From contig CM051458.1 of the NCBI GenBank assembly GCA_028274465.1, positions 15,825,566 through 15,889,565 of the forward strand: 64,000 nt of DNA. Reading direction: 5' to 3'. The position numbers and the translations under genes are program-made. The notes beneath the pieces were generated by a model. It did no database searches and was not told the DNA's origin. It worked only from the letters and a program-made list of their open reading frames with translations. Position 1 is the first letter of the stretch, and each line of letters begins with the position of its first letter. This stretch comes from Plantago ovata (Eukaryota > Streptophyta > Magnoliopsida > Lamiales > Plantaginaceae). Of the stretch, positions 11,464 to 21,948 are shown piece after piece.

Positions 11464-12447
11464 AAAGGGATACATTTGGTGGATTGCTGAAATAGGCATT
11501 CAACAAGCCAATGTTTGCTTATATGTGTTCCTTATAAAGTCCCTTCCACTGATTTCTCTAAAAGGAAATGATTGTACACTATATGTTTGCTAAAACAGGC
11601 ATTCAACAAGTAATTCCTTCAAACCGGGTATTTGTTAGGAAATTTGATCACTTGCTAAGACGGGTACTCAGCAAAGAAAAACTTTAAAGATTGCTGAAAT
11701 TGGCATTCAGACAATCAAAGATACTGAAACATGTATTCAAGTATCAAAAGAAATATCTCAGACGGGAACTCAACAAAGAGCAAAAATACTTCTCAAATTT
11801 TACCTAAGGATATCTCAATATAAAAAGAATTTGCTGAGATGGGAACTCAGAAATGTCTTTTACCTTAAAGAAATATGAGATATTTGATTAATGGGGAATT
11901 TTCAGCAAATACAAGGCTTGTTACCTGAAAAGGTAAGTGCTAAAGTCAGATTGAATAAAACCGCTGAAAAGATTCTTATTTACTTCAGCAAGCAATTAGC
12001 GTTGGAGTAAAAGGGATCAAATCCCGTGAATCAAGGTAAAATAAATTTGTGACGCTAATCATGGCACAGATAAACTCGCTGTTAATCATGACATGAAATA
12101 CAATCGTGGCCGTTATTCTTAAAGCAGTTTTTGATCCAACGGTTGATGTTACAAAGAGAAAGTATGCTCTGACTGTTTTATGTTAGTGGTCCACTACGCA
12201 TTTAATGCAAAGGCTCCACTAACAAAATGAATCTCTGTTTTACCCTTGCTTAGAACTCAAAACCATTGAGCTTCTCACATAACAGAGATACTATATAAAT
12301 TAAGAGTTAGAGAAAGACAAAATTCTTTAACTCACATTTCCTTTCTCTGCAATTTCTCTAGCATGTGCTCTGAATTACTGTACCTCCGGTCAAAAAGGAA
12401 ATTTCTTTTTCGTACAACTCTTAAACCCTCAGACTACTATATAAGAG
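11464..12447 (+). other. Spacer between pol and extra ORF, decayed hairpin series
   Basis: No coding. From 11480 to about 11850 it carries degraded versions of the hairpins that are well preserved at 17457-17809, with the same loops (AYRGGNA-like). It also has an LTR-start-like motif at 11630-11646 with one mismatch to the 17-nt motif at 17588-17604. Downstream, 12050-12447 resembles a promoter and 5' leader: a TATA-like motif at 12292, then a pyrimidine-rich leader to the ATG at 12448. Confidence 0.65.
12292..12299 (+). promoter_or_regulatory. Possible internal TATA box of extra ORF, copy 1
   Basis: TATATAAA lies about 150 bp upstream of the ATG at 12448. The same motif and spacing occur in copy 2 (18197-18204), within a conserved leader. 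Function is inferred. Confidence 0.4.
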
Positions 12448-15400
12448 ATGGCTCCAAAAAGACAATCCTCCAAGACCTCAAAATCCTCAAAGGCAGACAG
12501 TGCAGGAAAAAGCACTGCTCCTACTCCGGTTGAAACTCCGGCGAAAAATACAGTGAAAATCGTATTGTCTAACAACCGAATCACTGAAAGACCCATGTCT
12601 TTTGCATATCTCGACACTGCAAAGTGTGAGCAGATGATGCAATGGGGCAGATTAATGGGGCAGATTTGCCAAAGAGAAGTCCATTAGATACTTCTATGTA
12701 CAAGAACTGGACAAAGAAAACGAAGAGGCGTTGAATCTGATTAATCAACAAGGCCTACTTTTCTTTATCACTGCTCGCACTAAACAAGTGAGCATGCTGG
12801 ACACTATGGAATTCTACAATAATGCAGAAGTGCAAACCCTTACTGATGGACAAGGAGTCACTGAAAAAGTGATTTCTACCTTAGTTCAAGGAGTGCAAAT
12901 CATCCTGAAATGGATTGATTTAGCAAACATCTTTCAGATTCCAACTACTGGAACTGAAGATGACATCACTGCCACTGATGAAGAAATTGAAGCCTTCTAC
13001 AGTGATGTCAGAAATGAAAGGATGAAGAAAGGTGAGATTGCTCCCGTGACTAGGACAAAGCACGTAAAAAGGAAGCATCTCTGCCATTCACTTGGTCTAG
13101 TAGCTCCGCTACTCATCAAAGTCTTAGACTCCCAATTTGGAGGAATTGACCAAGTAGGCCTGAGAAGGTGGCCATTGTTGATGCATATCCATGAGAACAA
13201 ATGAAATCAACTGGGCTAAGTACATTTTCAACAGGCTTGTCGATTGTGTTACAAAGTTCAGGGTGAAGGTTGAAGACAACACAGCCTCACCTTGTTTTCC
13301 AGTGATGTATGGATTGAAAATATGCTACATCCTTGAACATTTTAGGATTCAACTAAGAAACCCATTGCCGATTAAGAAATCAGTATGCACTGTGGGAAGA
13401 GCTTTTTACAAGCTGAATGGACCTAAGGTTGCTGAAAAGAAGTCAAAGAAGCCAACACATGCAAATGCTGCTGAGACTGATAACCAGTCTATGAATGCAA
13501 CATCTGCAAATGTTGCCGATATTGATCAGCAAGCTAGGTATACAACAACTGCAAATGTTGCTAAGAATGCAACAGCTGCAGATGTTACTGTTGATATCAC
13601 TGCGGTTGCTGACACTAATGCACCCAGTGAGAAATCTAAGAAGAAAAAGAGGAAAGCTGATGATGACACTCAAACTGCAGCTTCATGAGCTGATCCTATT
13701 CCTAAGAAGGCACGGACAAAGACTTACACAAGAAAGAAAACAACGGCACGCAAGTCCGTTTCAATTGTCCATGTCATTCAGGATGACGATGTTCCAGTGG
13801 TTGCTGAAACGCAAGCCACTGTAGTAGATGTTGCTGAAGTGTTTGCAGAAGCCTTCAGCAATCCAATTAACTTGGATTCATCTGCTGAAGCAAGACCACA
13901 TGGCAGTGGAAATGAAAATCCTGCCCAAGATCCCCTAGAAGATATCTACATTGTAGATAATCTTGATGACAACACTCTAGAACCAGCAAGTGACATCGCT
14001 GCAGATTTGAGAAGAGTTGCACTTACTGAAAATGTCGCAGAAGAGACAGTTGCTGAAAAAGCAACCAGTCCGGTCCAAGAAATTGCTGAAGCTGCAATTG
14101 CTGAAGAACCACTTGCTGAAATTGCAATGGTTCAAGTCCCAAAGGTTGCTGAAACACAACAAGAGACAGTATTCGACGATGCATCTCAGGATGCTGAGAA
14201 TATTAGACCTAGTTCACCAATGACTTCTATTGACAAAGTTCAACTGGTGCGGACTGACCTAAGCCAGCAAATGGACTTGGAGATTGATGACAACTCCAAT
14301 AAGTCAGTAGACTTGCTCATGACAAGTAGTGAACTTAGAGGTCAAGATGTCTCTGCTCAACTTGTCAATTCAGAGACAAGGGAGATTGTTGAATCTGCAC
14401 AGCCTTCTTAGTTAGAGCAAGAAAAGAAGTCTGCTGAAGAACAAGTCCCAGATAATGAAGCTGCTATCATTGCTGAAAGGACTAAGTCACCACCTGTCCT
14501 TCTTCAGCAGGTAGTTAACTCAGATATAAGCAAAAATTCACTATCTGAAACTTTATCTTTAGCTAATATAATTATTTCTTTACATACTTCTCAAAATACA
14601 AGTCAGAAGATTGCTGAAACTTCTGCACCAGAATCCACAACTCATGTTCAACAGGTAGATGAAATTTTTGGTAAATCTACTAAGTTTGACAACTTAGTAC
14701 TTGTATCTAATATAAAGTTATTTCAGGATGAACAATTCAAGGATGCTTCCACAACTCCTGAAGCAATGGAAATAGTACTAGCACAACTTAGTGTGCAACA
14801 TGAGCTTGCTGAAAGCCAGCAGGTAAATCATGTTACAGTTTTAGATTCTAAAACTATTTTCCAAAACTTTCCTGAACTTAACTTTACTCTTATTCAGGCT
14901 CAAAAGGAGAACGATGAAGTGGTTCACATCACTGAAGATCTTAAACTTAGTTCTGAAGATTTTTATTCAAACTTCAAAAAGAATACTTTGACCAGAGTTG
15001 CTAAGTCTGTCAGCAACTCGCAAAGGTATAGAAGGATGGATTTTTCCGATCTTCACATCCATCTGTCCAATGAGAAAAAGAGAATTTCTCTACTAAAACT
15101 TGAGACGTTTGTACACTCAATACTTCCAGAAGAACTTACATATTCTCAGCAAATGAGTTTAAGTCTGACTGCTACAATCAGAGAGAATATGAAAGAAAAG
15201 TTCAAGAGTGCCTCTCCAGCTGAAAAAGCTGTGATGCTCAAGGGTTTCTCTGTACCCGTGGTGGCTGATCCCCACAAAATCAATGAAGAAGAGGAAGTTA
15301 CAAGTGTTGCAATGTACAAACATCTCGATTTAGTCATACTGACGGATGATGATGAAGAAGAAGAGGATGAAAATATCGCAAAAGATACAAGTGATGATGA

Positions 15401-15943
15401 AGCCAAAGATTCTAAGGACAACAAGGACGATGATGATGATAATCAAGGTCCTAATCCGGATGTTGGTGGAGTAAAAATGACAGTTGATGATAATGAAAAT
15501 CAAAACACTGAGAATCAGCAAGTTGACCAACCTCCCAGTCAGCATCAAGAATCTACTCCCGCTCCTGCTGAGACAAGTACTCCAGCAACTGAACAAGTTG
15601 CTGAAACTGAAGAAGATTACGCCAGAAAGCGTGCTGAAATGCACAAAGCCAAACTAAGCTTTATGATGCCGAGTTAGCATTATTCGAAGCTAAGGTCACT
15701 GATCCAAACCTTGGAGAAGAAGAAGAAATGGATGAAGATTACCAAAGAGCTTTACAAAATAGTCTACTGATTCATGCTAGACATACAAAAAATCTGGATA
15801 TTGCTCAATCTTCAACAGTGAACAACACGGAAGTCTCCTCCCTTCCACCTACTATTGGTGAAACTCCAGTCGTTGAGTCCAAAGAGTTGCCCTCAGCAAC
15901 CACTCAACCAGAAGTGTCTGAAGCTAAGGATTTGGGAATCAAG
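12448..15943 (+). pseudogene. Sirevirus extra ORF, copy 1 (cut by gap)
   Basis: Homologous to 18338-21900. It starts MAPKRQSSK at the first ATG after the TATA-like motif. The N-terminal globular region (12448-13420) includes conserved MEFYNNAE and Trp-Ala-Lys-Tyr-Ile-Phe-Asn-Arg segments, loosely like the plant transposon-protein domain, but I cannot name a function. Then come Ala-Glu-rich low-complexity sequence and degenerate repeats (14505-14900). A second conserved block (MDFSDLHIHLSNEKKR...) and an acidic run (15340-15440) follow. Damage: a short duplication near 12650; stops at 13686-13688 (TCA to TGA) and 14409-14411 (CAG to TAG); further shifts after 15677. The C-terminal third is lost in the gap. 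No membrane segment is visible. Confidence 0.72.
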
Positions 15944-16043
15944 NNNNNNNNNNNNNNNNNNNNNNNNNNNNNNNNNNNNNNNNNNNNNNNNNNNNNNNNN
16001 NNNNNNNNNNNNNNNNNNNNNNNNNNNNNNNNNNNNNNNNNNN
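15944..16043. other. Assembly gap, 100 N
   Basis: Exactly 100 undetermined bases, the usual placeholder for a gap of unknown size. It falls inside the extra ORF on the left and opens in RT on the right, so the missing DNA is likely several kilobases. Confidence 0.98.
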
Positions 16044-17437
16044 AAACCATAGAAGAAGCTTTGAAGCATTCTGAATGGATAAAGGCAATGCAAGAAGAAT
16101 TGGATCAATTTGAAAGAAACAAAGTCTGGAAACTTGTGCCACTTGCTGAGATAAGAAAGCTATTGGTACAAAGTGGGTGTTCAGAAACAAGCTGAGCGAG
16201 TCTGGTGAAGTAACAAAAATAAGCACGCTTAGTTTGCTCAATGACTTCATGGTTTACCAAATGGATGTTAAGAGTTCATTCTTAAAATGGTGAACTTGCT
16301 GAAGAAGTCTACCTAGAACAACCCCTGGCTTTGAACTTCCCTCAGAAACAAGATGGTATAAAAGCTTCAGAAAGCTGTATATGGTCTAAAGCAAGCACCA
16401 AGAGCATGGTATGATACCTTGGCTAAGTTCTTGCTGGAAATGGTTTCAAGAAAGGTGAAGTTGACAAAACTCTTTTTACCATGAACCATGATGGTAAATT
16501 AATCTTAGTTCAAATTTATGTGGATGACATAATTTTTGGATCTAAGGACAAGCAACTTTGTGATGATTTGCCAAACTCATGACAAATAAGTTTGAAATGA
16601 GTATGATGGGAAAATTGAATTATTTCCTAGGTTGCAAGTCAAGCAACTCAAAGATGGAATATTCATAAATCAAGCAAAGTATGCGAAAGAAATGCTCATA
16701 AAGTTTAGGATCAAAGAGGATGAAAACCTGAAAAGATCCCTATGAGTGTTGGTACCAAATTGGGCTATACTAAAGAGGACAAAAGTGTTGAAGAACACAA
16801 GTATAGGAAGCTCATTGGTTCCTTGTTGTATTTACAGCAAGTAGACCTGACATTCAGTATGTGTTTGTGTGTGTGCAAGATTCCAATCTGATCCAAGAGA
16901 ATCACACTACAAAAAGCAATTAAAATACTGAAATATGTTAAAGGTACAGTCAATGTTGGATTATGGTATCCTAAAGATTCTGATGCTGATCATGGGGGAT
17001 CAACTCTTGATAGAAAAAGTACCTCTGGAACTTGTCAGTTTTTGGGTACTAGATTAATATCATGGTTCAGCAAGAAGCAAACGTGTGTCGCCAATTCATC
17101 TACTGAATCTGAATACATTGCAGCTGGTTGTTGCACAGCTCAAATCCTATGGATTCAGCAACAATTAAGAGATTATGGTATTTCTGCAAAGAAAACACCA
17201 ATCTTTTGTGATAATACAAGTGCTATTGCAATTACGCAAAATCCTAAGTTTCACTCTAGGACCAAGCACATTGATATTAGACATCATTTCATTAGAGATC
17301 ATGTGGAAAAAGGTGATATTGAGGTTGTGAAAGTAGGTACTGAAGATCAGCTTGCTGACATCTTTACCAAGCCCCTACCGGATAATAGGTTCGCAATGCT
17401 AAGGTATAACCTTGGATTGATTGAACTACCTCAATAA
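16044..17437 (+). pseudogene. Second Sirevirus RT-RNase H segment
   Basis: Aligns with 9961-11463. The RT start ([23 protein letters not shown]) is followed by a deletion of about 98 nt relative to copy 1, between two TGCTCA repeats, then many one-base losses up to about 17000. The YVDD coding segment survives at about 16519. The RNase H frame 17042-17437 is clean (131 codons), with STESEYIAAGCC and FCDNTSAIAITQNP and the same LGLIELPQ ending. The contrast between the indel-rich part next to the gap and the clean part suggests poor consensus quality as well as decay. Confidence 0.8.
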
Positions 17438-17880
17438 AGGATACACTTGGCAGAATGCTGAAACAGGTATTCAGCAAGCCAAGTATTCCTGTCCAAAAGA
17501 CCAAGTCACTGATTTCTTCTAAGAAATGATAAGTCACAACATGATTGCTGAAACAGGCATTCAGCAAGTAATTCCTTCAAAACAGGTATTTGTTAGGAAA
17601 CTTGATCACTTGCTGAGACAGGCACTCAGTAAGTGAAAGAACTTAAGGATTTGAGACGGGTACTCAGACAATCAAAAGATACTGAAACAGGTATTCAAGT
17701 ATCAAAGGAATTTTCTGAGACGGGAACTCAAAAAAGAGCAAAGCTCATCTCTCAGATTTTACCAAAGGATGTCTCAAATGCAAAAGAATTTACTGATACG
17801 GGAAATCAGAAATATCTTTTAAACTTAGAAAATATGAGATATCTAAGTAAGGGGGAACTTTCAGCAAGTATCTAGATTGT
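17438..17880 (+). repeat. Array of eight hairpins with 7-nt loops
   Basis: Hairpins at 17457-17477, 17545-17567, about 17578-17592, 17609-17633, 17652-17666, 17678-17703, 17711-17735 and 17793-17809. Loops are ACAGGTA, ACAGGCA, ACGGGTA or ACGGGAA (consensus ACRGGNA). Stems vary in step on both sides: TGAA/TTCA, TGAG/CTCA and TGAT/ATCA. It ends at a GGGGGAAC tract (about 17852). It is non-coding and immediately downstream of the RNase H stop. Confidence 0.75.
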
Positions 17881-18337
17881 TAATTCAAACTCGCTGAAAA
17901 GATTCTTGTCTATTTCAGCAAGCAATCTATCCCTTATTACTCGGTAAAATCAATTTGTGACGTTAAGCTGGCACAGATAAACTCGCAATAATCATGACAT
18001 GAAATTCAATCGTGGCCATTGATTAAAAGGAGTTATTAATCTAACGGCTAACAAAACAAAGAGAGAGAGTGCTCTGACGGTTTTAGTTAGTGGGCCACTA
18101 CGCATTCAATGCAAAGGCTCCACTATCTCCAGTGTTTCTCTGTTTTACCCTTGCTGAGAGCTCAAATCGATTGAGTTTCTCACACACCAGAGACACTATA
18201 TAAAGAAGGAGTTAGAGAAATGACAAAATTCTTTAACTCACATTTCCTTTCTCTGCAATTTCTAGCCTGAAACTACTGTACCTCCGGTCAAAAAGCAAAC
18301 TATCTCTTTTCGTACAATCTTTCTTGCTATATAAGAA
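17881..18337 (+). other. Leader region before extra ORF, copy 2
   Basis: Non-coding. Conserved with 11985-12447 in copy 1: a segment ending in TCTGTTTTACCCTTGCT, the TATA-like motif at 18197, and a pyrimidine-rich leader (CATTTCCTTTCTCTGC). The conservation between diverged copies suggests a role in expressing the downstream ORF. Confidence 0.5.
18197..18204 (+). promoter_or_regulatory. Possible internal TATA box of extra ORF, copy 2
   Basis: TATATAAA lies 134 bp upstream of the ATG at 18338, mirrored in copy 1. Transcription from it is inferred, not shown. Confidence 0.42.
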
Positions 18338-21300
18338 ATGGCTCCCAAGAGACAGTCATCTAAGTCCTCAAAATCGTCAAAGGTTGACAGTGCTGAAACA
18401 CGCATTGCTCCGGTGACTGCTCCGGTGACTACTCTGGCCCAAGACACAACGAAAGTTGTGTTGAAAAACGACCGAATCACTGTAAAACCTATGCCTCCGT
18501 CATATCTTGACACTGCAAAGTGTGAGATGTTGATGCAATGGGGAGGGTTTGCAAAAGAAAAGTACATTAGGTACTTTTATGAACAAGAACTTGATGACCA
18601 AAATGAAGAGGCGCTTGAGTTCATCAAGCAGCAAGGCCTCATGAACTTTATCTCTGCTCGCACTAAGCAAGTGAGCATGATTGATACTATGGAATTCTAC
18701 AACAATGCAGAAATCCAGTCCCTTACAGACAGTAATGGAGTCACTGAAAAATTGATCCTTACTTATGTTCAGAACACGCAAATCGTCCTGAAATGGACTG
18801 ATTTAGCGGAGATTTTTTAGATTCCAACCACTGGAACTGAAGATGACGTCACTGCTTCTGACGAAGAAATTGAAGCTTTCTACAGTGACGTCAGAAATGC
18901 AAAGATGAAGAAAGGCGAGATAGCTCCCGTGACTTGGACAAAGCACGTTAAGAGAAAGCATCTCTGCCATTCACTTGGTCTAGTAGCTCTGCTACTAATA
19001 AAAGTTCTTGACTCCCAAGTTGGAGGAATTGACCAAGTAGGCCTGAGAAGATGGCCATTGCTGATGCATATCTATGAAAATAAATCGGAACTTAACTGGG
19101 CTAAGTACATTTTCAACAGGCTTGTTGATTGTGTTACTAAGTTCAAGGTAAGGTAGAAGACAACAAGGTCTCACCTTCCTTTCCAGTTATGTATGGAATC
19201 AAGATATGCTATATCCTTGAACATTTCAGGATTCAGCTAAGAAACCCATTGCCAATCAAGAAATCTGTGTGCAATGTGGGAAGATCTTTCTACAAGCAGA
19301 ATGTACCTAAGATTGCTGGAAAGAAAACCAAGAAGACAACAACTGCAAATGTTGTCAGCACAAGCCAGCAAGAAAGGTATACAACAGCTGCAGATGTTAC
19401 CACTCAACAACTTAGAGATGAAACTGCTGTTGGTGGTGGTAACACAAATGAAACTGCTGTAGAAAATCAACAAGGTACGTGTACAACAGCCGTTGCTGAA
19501 ATGCAACAATAGATGACTCTGGAAACTGGAGAAATCTAAAAAGAAAAAGAGGAAAGCTGATGATGACACTCAGACTGCAGCGTCATCAGCAAATCCCGTA
19601 CCTAAGAGGAAACGGACAAGTAACAAAAGAAAGAAGACACTGGCTTCTCAGTCAGTCCCTAATGTCCAAGACTCCTCAGTCAATTCCCAGACAAATGCTG
19701 AAACGCATTTGCCAGTAGATGTTGCTGAAGTAATTACTGAAACATATATTAGCAATGTTGAAGTGTTTGCGGAAGCCTTCAACAATCAACTCAACGTTGA
19801 TAATTCTACTTAGAATAGACCACAAGGCAGTGGAAATTAAATTCCTGCCCAAGTCCCAGATATCTACATTGTAGATAGACCAAATGACCCAACTATGGAA
19901 CCAGCAAGTGATATTGCTGATGATCTGCAAAAAGCGGCACTTGCTGATGCTGCTGAAAAGATGGTTGCTGAACAAGTAACTCATCAAGTTGCTGAAACCC
20001 AGCTTGCTGATGGACCAGTTGCTGAAATAGCAATGGTTCCAGTTCCTGAAGTTGCTGAAACTCAAGAAGCACTATTCAAAGACGCATCTCTTGATGCTGA
20101 GAATACTGGCCCAAGTTCACCCAAGACTTCAATTGACAAAGTCCAGCTTGTACTGGAAGATTTAAGCAAACAAATGGTGTTGGAGACTGAAGAATCATGC
20201 AACAAGTCAATTGATCTCTTCATGACAAGCAGTGAGCTTAAAGGTCAAGATGCTTCTGCTCAACTTGTCAATTCAGAGACAAGGGAGATTGTTGATACCG
20301 CACAACTTTCTCAGTTAGAGCAAAATCATAAGTCTGCTGAAGAAACAGTCCCAGAAGCAGAAGAATCTGTTAATGCTGAAAGGACTGAGCCACAACCTGT
20401 CCTTCCTCAGCAGGTAGTTAATTCCACCATCAGTAAAACTTCTAATTCTGAAAATTGTTCTTTTGATAAAATTATTCTTTCTCTACAGACTTCTCAAGGT
20501 GCAAGTCAGATGGTTCCTGAAGCCTCTGCACCAGAACCAACACTCCCTGCTCAGCAGGTAGTTAATAATTTTGGTATAAAAACTAAGTTTGACAGCTTAG
20601 TACTTGTGTCTAATTTTAATTTATTTCAGGATGAACAAATGAAGGATGCTACTCAAGCTCCGCATGGAATGGAAATTGTACTACATGAGCTTGCTGACTC
20701 TCAGCAGGTAAATCATGTTTCAGATATAAACTCTAAAACAATTCTCCAAACCATTCCTGATCTAAATAAAATTCTTTTTCAGGCTCAAAAGGAGACCACT
20801 GAAGTGGTACTCATCACTGAAGATCAGCAAGTAAGTTCTGAAGAACATTACTTGAATTTCAAGAGGACAACTTTGTCAAGAGTTGCTAAGTCTGTCAGCA
20901 ACTAGCAAAGATACAGAAGAATGGACTTCTCAGATCTTCACCTTCATCTCTCAAATGAGAAAAAGAGAACTTCACTGTTAAAGCTCGAGACATTTGTCCA
21001 CTCCATCCTTCCTGAAGAAATGACATATTCTCAGCTAATGAGCTCAAATTTGATTGCTCAAATCAGAGAGAATATGAAGGCCAAATTTAAGAGTGCCTCT
21101 CCAGCTGAGCAAGCTGTGATGCTCAAAGGTCTTTTTGTTCCTATGGTGGCTGATCCCCACAAATTAACTGAGGAAGAGGAAGTGACAAGTGTTGCTATGT
21201 ACAAGCATGTTGAGCTAGTCATTCTGACGGATGATGAAGAAGAAGAAGAATATGAGAACATTCCCTCTGATCCCAGTGATGATGAAGGAAAAGATTCTAA

Positions 21301-21910
21301 GGACAAGAAAGATGACGATGATGACAATCAAGGTCCAAGTCCTGGTGCTGGTGGATTAAAGTTAACAGCTGCTGACAATATTCAATCTGACAATCAGCAA
21401 GCTGAACAACAACAATCTCAGCAAGAATCTCAACCTCCTCCTGCTGCTGAAAATCAAGCACCTGTACAAGGTGCTGATACTGAAGAAGAATACGCCAGAA
21501 AAAGGGCTGCCTTGAAAAATGGCAAGAGTCCAGTTTCTGATGCCAAGGTTACTGAAGAAAACCTTGAAGATGAGGATGAAGAAGATGAAGATTACGAACG
21601 AGCTCTACAAAATAGTCTCGTGATTCATGCAAGGCATACGCAGGATCTGGAAATTGGTGAATCTTCAAGACCAAAATCAAAGGAAGTTCCATCCCTTCCA
21701 CTTACTACTGGCGAAACTCCAGTTATTGAGTCTCAAACGTTGCCTTCAGCAACTACTCAATTAAAACTAACTACTGGCGAAACTCCAGTAATTGAGCCAC
21801 AAACTCAATTGAAACAACTATCTACTGGTGAAACTCCAGTCGTTGAGTCTGAAGTGTTGCCATCAGCAACCACTCAACAAAAGGAAGAGAAGCTACTGAC
21901 AAAGGCTTAA
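18338..21910 (+). pseudogene. Sirevirus extra ORF, copy 2, N-terminal two thirds
   Basis: Starts MAPKRQSSKSSKSSK, a basic Ser/Lys tail, then a conserved globular region (to about 19300), a low-complexity Ala-Glu/Thr/Gln region, three degenerate repeats of about 49 residues (20405-20790), a conserved block starting MDFSDLHLHLSNEKKR (20921) and an acidic run (21230-21330). Three T/E/S-rich repeats of a GETPVIE-type motif follow (21700-21850). Breaks: TAG at 18818-18820 (CAG in copy 1), a one-base loss near 19147, TAG at 19510-19512, a stop near 19813, TAG at 20903-20905 (TCG in copy 1), and a frame change at 21910. I see no signal peptide or membrane helix, so the usual 'env-like' label is not supported. 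Function unknown. Confidence 0.72.
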
Positions 21911-21948
21911 AAGTCGCTCAACTTGATGAATCTGAGGATGATGACGAC

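Noticed and set aside
17438..17880. Possible CRISPR-like array
   Set aside because: Units are hairpins with variable spacing and no conserved direct repeat with unique spacers; this is plant retrotransposon DNA.
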